Source: Prostheceraeus crozeri (taxonomy: Eukaryota; Platyhelminthes; Polycladida; Euryleptidae). Taken from it: DNA of 64,000 bases. Location: contig CAJQUW010004404.1 in assembly GCA_907163375.1 (NCBI GenBank), forward strand, positions 260,501-324,500, given 5' to 3'. The translations under genes were made by a program, and so were the position numbers. Of the stretch, positions 23,340 to 35,200 are shown piece by piece; within the stretch, counting starts at the first letter, position 1; every line of letters starts with the position of its first letter. The notes below the pieces were generated by a model that saw only the letters and a list, made by a program, of their open reading frames with translations, had not been told where the DNA came from and did no database searches.

Positions 23340-23601
23340 CATAGAAATTTATAACAATAACGCTTCTAATGTAGAATGGAAGTAAAGCTTCATGCAATGC
23401 ACAATAGTGGCACATAAATCGCACGCCTTTTCACTTAGATACACTTGTCAACGTCTGTATCATTGTGTTAGAATCAGTCACATGTGCGATTCTAAACTTT
23501 TCATTGGCTCTTCATGCCCCAACTTAGTTCCCCCCGGATGTGCCGCGACCTTGAGTCAATTTCCATTCTAGTCAACTTCAGATAAACTGTTTATTTCTAT
23601 G
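23340..23601. mobile_element. hAT-type MITE, CATAGAAAT family, copy 1 (262 bp)
   Basis: Begins CATAGAAAT, ends ATTTCTATG; a second inverted block (tAGAATGGAA / TTCCATTCTA) lies ~35 bp inside. Perfect 8-bp duplication GGCGCCAT at 23332-23339 and 23602-23609. Interior shares gcccc-AACTTAGTTCCCC with the larger relatives at 45600-47630. Confidence 0.88.
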
Positions 23602-24093
23602 GGCGCCATCCATCAGTATCAACATGTGTAGGTCCACCAGCTCCAAGCGTCTTCATTGCGGCTTTTTCGATCATATATCCATCGATTTCTTCAAATGACT
23701 CATTATCAAATACATCATTTGGGTCGGCGTTGTCAATTAATAATTTACTGACTGCTGCAACAACCTGCGGATGCTTTCATGTAATGCTGCTTTTACTTGC
23801 GGTGAAGTTTGATGCATTCCTCCGATGTTTTATTCGGTATTCACTAGTTTCACGGCGCATTAAATTTACCCAGCAGCATGAGATTGACAAAAGGACGCTC
23901 CATCGTTTTATATTAATGTTCTTTTTCTCTGTAAGGCGTTTTTGTATTTCCCGACATAAATTTATCAAACTCCATAAATTGCCATCTTTCCATTTCTTCA
24001 ATCGTTCTGCGAGAAACATGAATGATCCTTTGGTTTTGATCTTGCAAACTGTTTTTGGAACATAATTGGAATAAAAACATGCACTAAAGTAGG

Positions 24094-24349
24094 CATAGAA
24101 ATTGACAACAATAAAACCTCTAGAATGGAAATTAAGCTTCATGCAATGCACAATAACGGCACATAAATCGCACGCATTTTCACTTAGATGCACCTGCCAA
24201 CGTCTGTATCATTGGGCTAGAATCAGTCATATGAGTAAATCGAAGGTATTAATTGGTTCTTCATGCCCCAACTTAGTTCCCCCGGATGTGCCGCGACCTT
24301 GAGTCAATTTCCATTCTAGCGAACTTCAGATAAACAGTTTATTTCTATG
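24094..24349. mobile_element. hAT-type MITE, CATAGAAAT family, copy 2 (256 bp)
   Basis: Same family and orientation as copy 1, ~85% similar by eye. Perfect 8-bp duplication AAAGTAGG (24086-24093, 24350-24357). Both copies sit in the same RT element, ~500 bp apart, as independent insertions. Confidence 0.88.
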
Positions 24350-24449
24350 AAAGTAGGAGACAGTTTTGCCATTCAGTTTTTGGGCAAAATAACCCGAATA
24401 ATCGAAGCTCTTCCAAAAAGTGACGTGCATTATTTCAACGAGGAAGGAT

Positions 24450-25260
24450 AAATATATTCATCCATGTTACTTATTATGTCATATGCTGATAACAAAGTTC
24501 TTTTGATTTCAGCTTCTCCTTCCATAGGTTCTAATCGCAATGTAGGGTTTGTGCGTTTGACATCTGAATCTGGCTGCTTTTTTTACTCATGCGATAATTT
24601 AGCTGCTAACTGCTAACTCAGATTGTTATCATTACTCGAGATTTGTTTACTACAAACTCTATAAAACAAGAATCAGTGGGTTCATTATTTTCGCAACAAT
24701 AGTTTTCTTTTATTTTTTTTGCAAACATAATTACAAAATCAAAAATACAAACAATCCTGCAAGCCATCAGTGTGAAACATCTTATAAAAATGTATTGAGA
24801 AGGAAACGCACCTATTTATCGCCACTATTCTCGGAAATGCTTACAAGCAGTTGCACTTGTTGGGTCCTGTTAAACTAGAGTAAGCCATGATATAACAAAT
24901 TCAGATCATGTAACTATGAATAGCGTGAAAGCGGAAGTTGATTTAATCTCAAGCTTTATCTCAACTGTTTACGATGTTTCCGGTTATTTCAAGTTAGGCA
25001 AACTCGTCATCCTGCATATGTATAAGGTGTTCATCTCTAATATTTGTTTGCAATCAGAACTGTATGATAAATAATACAACAACATCATAAATACAATACT
25101 CTGCATCACAGAAATTGTATCTTATTCTATAATCTACAAATATTTTTTAATGAATGAGGTATCCAGATGAATAAGGACAGTATCAATGACTACATTAAAA
25201 TAATATAAAAAACCTTGTACTATTTATAAATTATATAATTATACATAAATTTATTATTTA
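24450..25260. other. AT-rich intronic spacer
   Basis: No gene, repeat or element end recognised. Confidence 0.5.
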
Positions 25261-25264
25261 TTGG

Positions 25265-26222
25265 TAAATCAAAACCAATTGTTTTTTCCTAGAATATCAA
25301 ATTTTACACAAAAGTAGAGTTCATGAATGATCAGTTACACTCGCAGTCCCTTAATGTGTCCACCATGATATTCTTGGATCATTTGGAGGCGATCAATAAG
25401 TGATGCAGGTGCCTGCTGTACACCATCTGCTGAGATCGTCTCCGCACGAATAATCCTGGCTTTCAGCTTGGCCATTGTCAGCGGTTGTCCTGGGACATGC
25501 ACCAACCGCTTTAGATTTCCACAATACCAGAAGTCAACTGGTGTCAAGTCTGGAGACCGCGAAGGCCAGAAGTTGGGGAAAAAGTGACTGATTATGCGAT
25601 CTGTGGTGAAGGTGGTCTCCAGAAACTTCTTTGCGTTGCTCTTGATGTGGGGCGGAGCACCGTCCTGTTTGAGCGTGCTCGTCGAACATCTTCTGTGAGC
25701 CTTCAAGATTGGATTCACGTGAGTCACCAGCATGTGTAGGCATCCATTGACGTCAATTGTGCCGGATTTAAAGAAATACGGATGAATCATAAGTTAACCA
25801 CTGAATCTGATTTAAACGCACAATATGGGAGATTGAATTGTCTTTTCTGCATGATAGTGGGGATTGCTGGGACTCCATACGTAGGCATTTCTCGTGTAGA
25901 CCGGTCCATCAAAGTGAAAATGCGTCTCGTCCGTCCAAAGCACGGTCTCCAAATTGACAAGCTCACTATTAATGAACCATTCACCATGGTGTCTTCGCTT
26001 TTCGAAGTCATCTGGTTGTAGCTGATGGCGGATCGATATTCGGTACTTTTGGTATTGAAGCTTCTTTCGCATAACTGGATCAACACTAGATCGATCGCCT
26101 CCAGATGATTCAAGAATATCATGTTGGACACATTAAGTGACTGTGAGTGTAACTGATCATTCATGAACTCCACTCTTGTGTAAAATTTGATATTCTAGGA
26201 AAAAATAATTGGTTTTCATTTT
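25265..26222 (-). mobile_element. mariner-like element with ~135-bp inverted repeats
   Basis: Left end (25265-25400) and right end (26085-26222) are inverted copies sharing AACCAATT(g/a)TTTTTTCCTAG, CATGAATGATCAGTTACACT and CATGATATTCTTG words with few differences. TA precedes each end. The repeats overlap both ends of the transposase reading. Confidence 0.78.
25335..26173 (-). pseudogene. mariner-family transposase (D,D,~42,D), frameshifted
   Basis: Motifs: RHHGEWFINSELV, LWTDETHFHFDGPVYTRNAY (first Asp), LKQDGAPPHIKS (second Asp), WPSRSPDLTPVDFWYCGNLK (third Asp). In the current sequence 42 residues separate the last two. The product is short for a mariner transposase (~280 codons): the N-terminal DNA-binding part is reduced, and one frame change lies between the first and second catalytic blocks (~25790). 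The C-terminal codons fall in the left inverted repeat. Confidence 0.75.
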
Positions 26223-26423
26223 TATAATTCTTAAAAAAGCTTTAAATTTACTGTAATGCACAACATTCTGTAACATGCCTTTAAGAAGTCAAATGAAGAC
26301 AAACTTACTATTTAACAAAACCTCATGATGTGCAGTTTCTACTGTGAAACTTCCAGACTAATCGATATTATAGGAGAGCTACCATCACCAATTAAAGTTT
26401 TTAGCGACCTTTGGGACACGCTG

Positions 26424-26424
26424 T

Positions 26425-26508
<84 letters not shown>
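26424..26508. repeat. (AT)n microsatellite
   Basis: ~80 bp of uninterrupted AT after ctgtatac, ending atgtatgtat. It directly precedes the GIY-YIG fragment. Confidence 0.95.
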
Positions 26509-26510
<2 letters not shown>

Positions 26511-26529
26511 AATTTCAATGGAAAGATTT

Positions 26530-26774
26530 TTACAATAAGACATGACATGTCATGCTCAACACAAAATGTTATCTACGTAATTACATGCCACGGATGCAAC
26601 CAATATTACATTGGCGAGACTAAAAATACAATAAGGTGCAGAACAAGAATTCACAAACAACAGATTAACAACCCTAATTATAGACAGATAAGTTTAAGTG
26701 AACATTTAGATGTATGTGGACGAAGATCTTTTTCTATTTTCCCTTTTATAAGATGTTTTCTGATTGTGATGTAG
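26530..26774 (+). pseudogene. Penelope-like GIY-YIG endonuclease fragment
   Basis: Reads NVIYVITCHGCNQYYIGETK (the GIY-YIG core is IYVI...YYIG), RCRTRIHKQQI and SLSEHLDVCG. The CxxC before YIGET and the following Arg-rich helix are typical of the C-terminal endonuclease of EN(+) Penelope-like retroelements. No RT upstream; the 5' side is the AT microsatellite. Different subfamily from the two hairpin elements further downstream. Confidence 0.7.
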
Positions 26775-27296
26775 AGAGAAAAAACAAAGAAAGATATTTC
26801 ATAGAATCCTTTGATCCATCACTCAATTCGACCTAATTATCTTACCCTCAACAGAAATCTATGGTGTACATAATCCTATGATTTTGAAGATATGTTCCAA
26901 ATTTCGATGTTATTTCTAATAACTAACTTTATGATGTATATTTCAAATTTTGTAAATAGCATGTTATCTAAATCTCATTACTTATAAAGCATCTGAAGAA
27001 AAGAAAGCGCTTATGCTTATAAGTAAAAGTCGTGTTTTCAATTTTAATTTCATTATATATATATATATATACATCGTAGAAAATTTCTTTTATCCAACAT
27101 TTGACCATAGTCTCATACTCAATGCATGTCCATATGTCGATTTGAATTCAAATGTATATGTATAGCCTTGATTTTTAATACTGAGATTCTTCCCTTTTAT
27201 TGCTGTCTGACGATTGGTAATGTTTGTATTTCCGTGAAACTTGCAGTTATGGCAATAAATAAGTAATCCAACTCCGCTTGCTTATTTACTATATAT
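26775..27296. other. Likely 3' tail of the Penelope-like fragment, then spacer
   Basis: AT-rich, with a short (TA)n at 27052-27070. No gene seen. Confidence 0.4.
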
Positions 27297-28651
27297 TAGG
27301 TGGGTGAGGTGAATAAGGCCCAGCTGGTAATAAGGCCCACTTGCTAGATCTCGGAAACTGCCTAACAAATTTAAGCGCAACAAAATTGAAATGAAAATAT
27401 ATCTAATTTCAAACAAGTGTCAGAAGTTTTATCGATTTTGGTCCAGTGGATCAGATTCTACAGCATCTCAAAAAAAGTACATTCAAATTTCTTCTTTGAT
27501 CTAATATTTGCTCTTCATTTGTTCAAGGATTTCATGACACAAAATATTGATGTATATGAGGTCTTAACATGGAAAATTATTTCTGGCGTATCCTCTCTAT
27601 AACCTTATGTAGTAGTTTGATTTTTGAGTTCGGGAAAGTACGAAAAAACACTGATTATAAAACGATGTCAATATAGCCAATAAGGACCATAAAAAATGCT
27701 GGTAATAACGCCCGGGCCTATCACAGTATAATCAGTACTCCGAAAATCCAACGAAAGTCAGATCCACCTAAAGGTAAGCGCAGTCTTACGTAGAAAGCAC
27801 AACTACGCACAAAAGAAATTTTTACTAATAAAAAGCGCTTTAAGCAAGCACCTATTCTATCCAAGAAGCTTAGTTGTAGAAAAGATGAGCAAGCTGGCAA
27901 TGAATCGTGGGATTGCAAAATTTGTGAGGAAGATGAAAAGTTAGATAGGCCTATGAGACAGTGTATGGCATGTGATGACTAATTGGGTATACACAATTGA
28001 TTAGATTGTGTTGGTTTAAGTCATGGAAGTGACGAAGATGAGTTCCCATTTGTTTGTCATGACTGTTCCAGTGTAGGCCTATAAAGTCTGTGTTTATGAC
28101 TGATAATATAATAGAGAGATTATGCAATACCAAATACGTTACCAAATACAAGGTTTCACCACCATATAGTTATTTTTTCCTCGTGTTAAAAATATGTTTT
28201 GTTTTTCAATAAAAGTCGATGTATTTGAATGAACAATTTTGGTTTTTCTTTTTTACATAGGGGCTTAACTTAAGTCCTAACTCTGAATTACAAGAACATA
28301 TTAGATCTAATCTCATTATACCAATTTGCGTACCAGAAGGTGAATACAATCCATTGTACGAGTATATAGCCTGATGTTAGAAATGACTTATAAACCACCT
28401 AAATTGAATACATTAAATAAAAACAAAAGTGGGCCTTATTACCTACACGTGTCGGTAATAAGGCGCACTCGGTGATTTTTCATCTTTTTGCTCGTACACC
28501 AGAAGTTTCGCAATAATCGACATGAACTTCTCACACATGTTTACTGCACCAGAAATAGATAATTTGAATACGAATTCGTAGTATTTAATCAAAAATTCAA
28601 GACTGTAGACCTCTAAGTCTGTTAGGTGGGCCTTATTCAACTTAAACACCA
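27297..28651 (+). mobile_element. pogo-like remnant with PHD finger
   Basis: Ends pair imperfectly (ggtgaATAAGGCCCA at the left, its inverse at 28626-28643), and GGTAATAAGG(c/g)CCAC words occur at both subterminal regions. The interior at ~27895-28085 reads SWDCKICEED, MRQCMACDD, LDCVGLSHGSDEDEFPFVCH, a PHD finger as found at the C-terminus of some pogo/Tigger transposases. The DDE part is gone, so this is a deletion derivative. A stop follows the MRQCMACDD block. Confidence 0.55.
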
Positions 28652-28956
28652 TATTATATGCTACAATCAAGAGTGACTTTGATATTGTTCAAGACTCGAA
28701 ATAAAATGCTTCCAGTGAAAATTTAACATAATTACATCTTTAGAAATGGTAAATTCAATATGATGAGCTATTTACAAAGCTTGCGGCTTCTCTACCCAAC
28801 TCGTGCGTGAGGTTGTTTCATCATAGCATTGTAACTCGTTAGATTTAAATAGCCCTCGCCCATGGACTTCTGCAATATAGCATGCTAGTTATAGATTTCC
28901 ATGTCTCGCCCTACGCACTCGGGCATTTAAGATGTCTAACTCGTGAAATGCAATGA

Positions 28957-29073
28957 TATAGGAATATTGTCGTAGTTTAGAGGACAATAATGCAGATTAT
29001 CCGAGGACGCGTTAGCGCCCGAGGATATCTGCATTATTTGTCCGATAAAACTATGACTATATTCCTATTATAA
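28957..29073. repeat. ~115-bp foldback
   Basis: Nearly the whole segment is one hairpin: ataggaatattgtcgtagtt... pairs with ...aactatgactatattccta, and ATAATGCAGAT-ATCC with its inverse, around a short GC-rich loop (gacgcgttagcgcc). Confidence 0.75.
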
Positions 29074-29423
29074 TTCATCCAAGGTATTGGCTCGGAATAT
29101 GTTAAAAATGACAACTCTATGTTGAATATAACATAGAACATTAGAATTCAAATTCCTAGCAGTGAAAACTTCATGTCACATTGATCAAAACTTTCCAGAC
29201 TACAGGCTGTGTCCATCAATGACTAGTCAACACAAGTAGGGAAACCAGTGTAACTTTATAGCGCGAACAAAATGGTAATTAAAAGTGAATAGGAGTACTT
29301 ATGCTTCATTCGGTTTGCTTATTTATACTTTCATAAGTTTCATCAACTGCATTTCAAAAAATTGTGACACCATTTCTAGTAAAAATGACAGGAAAAATTT
29401 GAAAATATTTTTCATCCAGAATG

Positions 29424-31020
29424 CTAATCTTCATGGAAGGATTTGAGAAAAGGAATTTTTTTATCATGTATCGACATTACAACATGTACTTCACGTAATC
29501 GATTCAACAACCATTGATGCGAATTAAAATTCCAATCAAAATTTATGTCACAATGATGGTAGATGCTGATATTATGCATGAAATGTACCAGAGGACGAAG
29601 CATGTGCATAAAAATCTCGCTCATTCTGGAAGTAAATGATAACTTGTGGCTGAGAGACAAATCTTCCGACGAATCTCTGACAGAGTAATTTTGCATGTGA
29701 AGTCACATGATCACGGAACCCAAATAACTGCTTCCATGCTTTTCAAGTCATCTACGCATTTGAATGTATTGAATCCATGCTTTACATCAACACCAGGATT
29801 ATATCGTCGTTTGATGTCATCCAGTTTACCGATTAGTGAAATATATCGGTCCATGACAGCAGACTTCTATGTAGAGGGTTACTGTACAAATGATGATCTA
29901 CTGGTCTTATAAGCCGACTTTCACGTCATGAAATTAATCTGATTCTTATAGCTGATGAAAATTAAGATTCCTACCGTGGCAACTGCTTCATCTCACTGGT
30001 CTGGCCTAGCTCACCCAATTCACTTTTTACTTTGTAAATGTTAACCTGACTTGTTGCTAAAATAAGTATTATTGCACCATAGAGTAAGTATATGTAGGTA
30101 GAGTGTTGACTCAAAAAAGTATCAGTATACAGTGAAAATTTTTATATCAAAAGATTCAGTTTTTTGCAGAGATAACATTCCTGTGGTCCAAAAAATTATT
30201 TGAGCAGTTTTGAAAAAGCTAAATTTTTGCAAATTTATTTACTACCGACATGACTCCCCCTTATAAGTAGCATGAAACAAGTTGGATATCAAAAGGAATG
30301 AATATTCGCTAACAAGTATCGTAACTAAGCGGAAATTATGCTGATGATCAAGGAAATCTAATGAACGGCATCATAATGGAAGTCTTCATGAAAAAGTCGA
30401 CATCTTATTGTGCTTTCTTGGCTGTAATTTCATGTTTTAATTCAGTTTTCATCGGCATGATTTTATGATTCACTAAATCCATGCTTCATTTCTTGAATCT
30501 GAATAGTGATGTGGACCCATTTACATCTTTTTAAGTCAACTGAAATCATTGTCTTTGATTATATTATTTTGCTCTAGCAGTGGCAGGTTGCTTACGATAT
30601 GATCACTCTTAAGAAGATTCTCTTGAGGTTCAGCATGAAAGCAATAGCAGCCCATCGAGTTGCCAATTTAACAAAAATTACCTCTCCAAGGATGTCATGA
30701 CAAAATCTGTAAAATAATATCATTTCCTTCTACATTATACTACCATGATCAGTCAATGCCGTGTTAATTTCTTCAAAACTGCATAAATGCGCATGTCTCA
30801 CATTTGGGATCAATTCCAACGGTATTCACCTCGAGTTCATTTAATGAAATTGAAACTGTGTATTGGGGATTCAATGAATGCTGAGTTACCACTCTACCTA
30901 ATATACTTACTCTATGATTGCGCCCTTCATTGGAATACACAAGCACATAGAAAGTTTCTCTAAAACAGTAAATTCTACATGGAGATCTCAAGAAATACTA
31001 GTGATATCCACAATTCTATG
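29424..31020 (-). pseudogene. Unrecognised coding-like sequence
   Basis: Two minus-strand blocks look protein-coding in composition but I do not recognise them. Near 29870-29740: DRYISLIGKLDDIKRRYNPG, HGFNTFKCVDDLKSMEAVIW; in another frame at 29696-29424: LSLSHKLSFTSRMSEIFMHM, LLNRLREVHVVMSIHDKK. At 30991-30700: FYVLVYSNEGRNHRVSILGR, YTVSISLNELEVNTVGIDPK, CETCAFMQ. They may be parts of one decayed multicopy gene. No catalytic motif or repeats at the ends. Confidence 0.35.
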
Positions 31021-31309
31021 GCAAATAGAGGCAGATTTGTGACAGCTATAAAATTCGGATGGTCATAGATTCTGATGATCATGTGAAATGTAATGTTACT
31101 TACGTAACTCTTTACTTACGCAACAACAAAGATGGATACTTTGCACCTGTTGCGCAAATATTTTTTTTCTCATCCTCTAAAACGGTGAATTATAAACTAT
31201 ATTTAATGATAATGGCTTTTAGGTCTATACATGTGCATGAACAACACAACTTCGAAATTATCAAAGATAACAGCATAAAATAAAGTTAAAAATAGGATAA
31301 AAAGCAATT

Positions 31310-31825
31310 AAGAAGAGACACGAAGGATGGACTGATTGATTATTACCTCTTACAATGGCGATGCCAAATCGCTGCAGCAGCCATTCTTTTTCCCTGGGAT
31401 CATCCTTCACCTTGCTCAAACGCTCCCACAAACTCAAGACTGTCTTCAGCGTCATCGGTCCCATGGCACAAGTTGTTTCAAACGCCAGTGGTTCAAAGAT
31501 GTGCCTCTCAGACAGTGCAGCATATTTTGACATTTTGCGTTGTTCTGCACGCGCTGCGGCTGATCCTGGATGGATGGCGGTGCAAGCAGCATCCCAAATC
31601 CAGCTACGACCCATGCGATACGGGAAAGTCGTCATTCCGTCAGGTCATTTTCCGTTACCTCTGTCAAGACCGACGTTTCAAGAACAGAACCCGCACGATC
31701 TAGCGCTCGTTTAAAAATGTCATTCAAAGCAGCATGATGAGGGAATCTACCAGCAGATCGTTTACATGATAGATGGTGATGGCCGAATATGTCCACCGTC
31801 TTGCCGCATTTACACGGTTGAGCCT
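31310..31825 (-). pseudogene. LINE-like RT element, C-terminal part (distal piece)
   Basis: Minus strand: [20 protein letters not shown] preceded by C-K-C-G (zinc-binding like), then MGRSWIWDAACTAI, HIFEPLAFETTCAMGP and LLQRFGIAIVRGN. This continues directly from the piece at 36395-37150, from which it was separated by the gypsy insertion. The PD..G..W-D pattern may be a restriction-like endonuclease, but that is a guess. Confidence 0.65.
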
Positions 31826-32044
31826 TGTCACAGCGGTGACATGATCGGTGTCTAGACTGCAGCTAATTGATAGCTGATTATTTCATTGGCTGAGACTTGC
31901 CTCATGCAATACATTGTCTTCTGATGAATGATTGATATTCGATTGTGTTCATTTATAAGCAGATGCTACAATAATAAAGCACCACTCGTATCGCAACATG
32001 TTGTTCTGTTATGTGCTATAGACATGCGGGGTTAACAAGTTACA
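31826..32044 (+). repeat. Left LTR of the gypsy element
   Basis: 219 bp; contains an AATAAA near its 3' third and a tatAAGCAG-like promoter region. Identical to the right LTR except one base. Confidence 0.95.
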
Positions 32045-32257
32045 TTTGGCGTCGTCTCGAACCTGGTCTGTTGGTGCGTCACGGAGAGGTGCGAATTCTG
32101 CGAGGAGCCTTCCTTCGAGTGGGAGTGACGTGTGCTGCTATCTTCTGCATCTATCGATTCAATTCCAAGGCCAATTCCCCGGATCGGATGACTATACTAC
32201 TGTAAGTTGCCCTTCTAACCATTCACTTTTTGAGCCTCATTTCGGTTAGCTTAAGTC

Positions 32258-35200
32258 ATGTCAGGTATTAAGCCACCCGGTACACTGAACCCAAATGATA
32301 TTACTATCAACAACTTCGAATTATCGCTAGAAGCATTCAATGATTATGTTGAACTTACTGTGAATAAAGTAGATGATAAGAAGTTACGTAGTTTATTTCT
32401 GGCAATCGGTGGTCTTGAAATCCGCAAGGTTGTAAATGGGCTAACTGTATCTGATAACAAGTTCGCAACATTGATTACGGCAGTTCGAAAGTATTTTCAA
32501 CCAGTCAAAAACGTTATACTGGAACGGCTCAAGTTCTTTAATATTCAAAGACATAATGACGAGGATTTACAAGCATTTCTGATTCGCTTAAAAACTCAAG
32601 CTGAAAATTGTGATTTTGACGATACTTCAATTGAATCTACAAAGAAGCAAATGATTAGAGATCAGTACTTACGTTGTGTTAATGATCGCAAAATTACTGA
32701 GTACCTACTTACCTTCAATGTACTTACCTTGGATGACGTAGTTGAAAAAGCTGAAGGATTGTACCAAGCTTCTAAAGATGCTAGTTCATTCGCTCAAAAC
32801 CCACAGAATGATAGTCAATTACTCACTTTCAAAGGCAAAAGCAAAGATGCTGACAGATGTTACAAGTGTAATATGTTTGGTCATCATGCAAAAGATTGTT
32901 CCGCTTCTACAAAAAGTCCATACTGCGAAAGTTGTAATCGTAAAGGACATGATACTCGTAACTGCTTCAAGAATAGAAAGTGTAATTATTGTCACAAATT
33001 TGGACATACTGAGAACTATTGTCGACTCAAAAAGTCACGAGATCGTATACGCAGCTCAAATGGCGCAAATCCAAAGAAAAACAAACTCCTGATTCTAGGT
33101 TCTGAGAATCAGCAAGGTAGTTTACGCTACGCAGATGTATCATTCAATGATCACAATGCATCATTTCTCATTGACACAGGCGCTACTTTTTCGGTTATTT
33201 CATGCGCAGTAGTCAAAAAGTTTGATTTGACTAAGTCTTTGAAACCATGCAAATTTGATGGTATAATGGCAGACAAATCAAGAGTTTCAATTACAAACTC
33301 GTATACCTGTAACCTCAATGTTCAGGGCAAAGAATTTGAGTCTACCTTGTACGTAGTGGATACTAACGACGATGGTATCTTGGGCATGGATTTACTTCCA
33401 TTAATCGGTTTGCACATTGGTCCCGAATCAGGCATCATATTCTCTCTTGTACCAAGTTTGTTGCATCAGTACAAAGATTTATTCGACAAGCCTCTGAAAG
33501 ATAGTTGTCTTACTGGTATTGAACCGTTTGAAATTATCAAGCTTGATGATAATTCAGTGCCTAAACAAAGTGGTCAAATGAGATTGAGTAAGCCACATCA
33601 GGAATTTCTGACAAAAAAGGTCAAAGATTTATTGGAACAAGACGTTATTGAAGAGTCAATTAGTCCTTGGAGACATAATCCTCGAATCGTCTCAAAATCT
33701 GATGGTTCTTATAGAATGACTATAAACTATAAACCAGTCAATGCCGTTACTACCTTTGATGCTTATCCTTTCCCAAATTTGGAGAACATATTGGATGATT
33801 TAACTGGAGCAAAAGTATTCAGTCGCATCGATTTTTCGCAATTTTATCACCAGCTGCCTCTTGCTGAAAGTGATAGATTCAAAACAGCATTTCAAGCTAA
33901 CGGTAGACTGCATCAGTACAAGCGCTGTCTTTTTGGTCTTAAGAACGCAGTTTCATACTGTTCAAGACTAATGTCAAAAATCTTTGAAGGCATTGAAAAC
34001 ATCATCGTCTATCTCGATGACGTATTGATTTATGGCAATACACGAGCCGAGCATGATAAAGCTTTGAAAAATGTTCTGGAGCGCGTCAAGCTTCACAATC
34101 TCTCTTTGAACGTTAAGAAATGCGACTTTGAGAAAAGCTCTATTGTATTCCTTGGTCACTTAATCGAAAATGGAAAAGTCAGGCCAGACCCAGAGCGTCT
34201 TAAACCATTACTCGACTTTGAAGTTCCAAAATCATCGATTCAATTGCAACGCTTCTTGGGATTAGCGACTTATTACAGCAAATACATTCGAAACTTCAGT
34301 GGCATATCAAAGGTCTTGTACAAAAATTTGAATGATTTTCAAGATTGGTCAGCATTAGAACTGCAGACATTCGATGACATCAAAAACGAAATTGCTAGTT
34401 CAATGCTAATCATTCCAAAACAGGATGAAGAACTATACTTACGTACCGATGCGTCTAAGGAAGCTATTGCTGCCATACTGGAAACGAAAGACAGACGTCC
34501 AGTATTCTTTTGTTCGCGTGTTCTGAATTCAGCTGAACAAAACAAAGACATCGTCGAACTAGAAGCACTCTCAATCTTCTGGGGTATTATTCGATGCAAG
34601 CATTTCCTATTGGGCAGACATTTCAAAGTGTTGAGTGATCATAGACCGCTACAGTATTTATTCAATAACGAGAACTGTAATTCAAAACTTGCCAGATGGA
34701 GATTACAATTACAAGAATTCAATTTTGAAGTTATTTACTGCAGTGGTAAGGACAATGTAGCCGCAGATTGCCTCAGTCGCTTGACATCAATTGATTTTGA
34801 TAGTTTTGAAATTCTCACAATTGATCAAGTTACGAATTCCCAAAGGTTTGACAAAGAAACTCAATCTATGATTACAGCAGTTGAAAGAAATTACAAACAT
34901 AAACCGCATGATGTATCGGATTCTGTATGGAAATTACGAAAGTCTCTGAAAGTCAAAGACAAATTACTCAAAAGTTCGTCTGATCGTCTATTCATACCGT
35001 ATTCCTTACGACTTAAGGTATTGACTCTTGGACATGGTTGTCACTTGGGTAAACAACGAACTATGGAAAGAATAAGAAATCAGTTATTTTGGCCGAATCT
35101 GAATAATGACATTACCAATTTTGTTATCAATTGCCGAATATGCTCTATGGTTAAACCGGGATTCATAAGTCCTGAATCATCACCAGTAATCACCAAATCA

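Larger units (their letters stand above)
22060..24440 (-). pseudogene. LINE-like reverse transcriptase element, decayed and hit by three MITEs
   Basis: Minus-strand order: MIEKAAMKTLGAGGPTHVDT (~23620-23690), ICSRLYGK-type linker and DLCSAIADATRGLCTEDF (~23220-23300), LQTYSGLQSGIEATVHAMKS and ILMDADDAFNRMNRNDASMN (22960-23157; first catalytic Asp), YIFNSYRDPARLHL, the catalytic box AWYADDIAA (~22520 and 22855-22870), then NWWIKLFQLGPSYRCFSKPS and VEKWVRDIEVLAKIAVKEP. These belong to an RT family common in marine invertebrate genomes whose element class I cannot fix. Several frame breaks. The three MITEs at 22535, 23340 and 24094 interrupt it. Confidence 0.75.

Noticed and set aside
26325-26530. 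Open reading frame made of Tyr-Ile repeats before the GIY-YIG motif
   Set aside because: It is translation of the (AT)n microsatellite; only sequence after ~26530 resembles protein.
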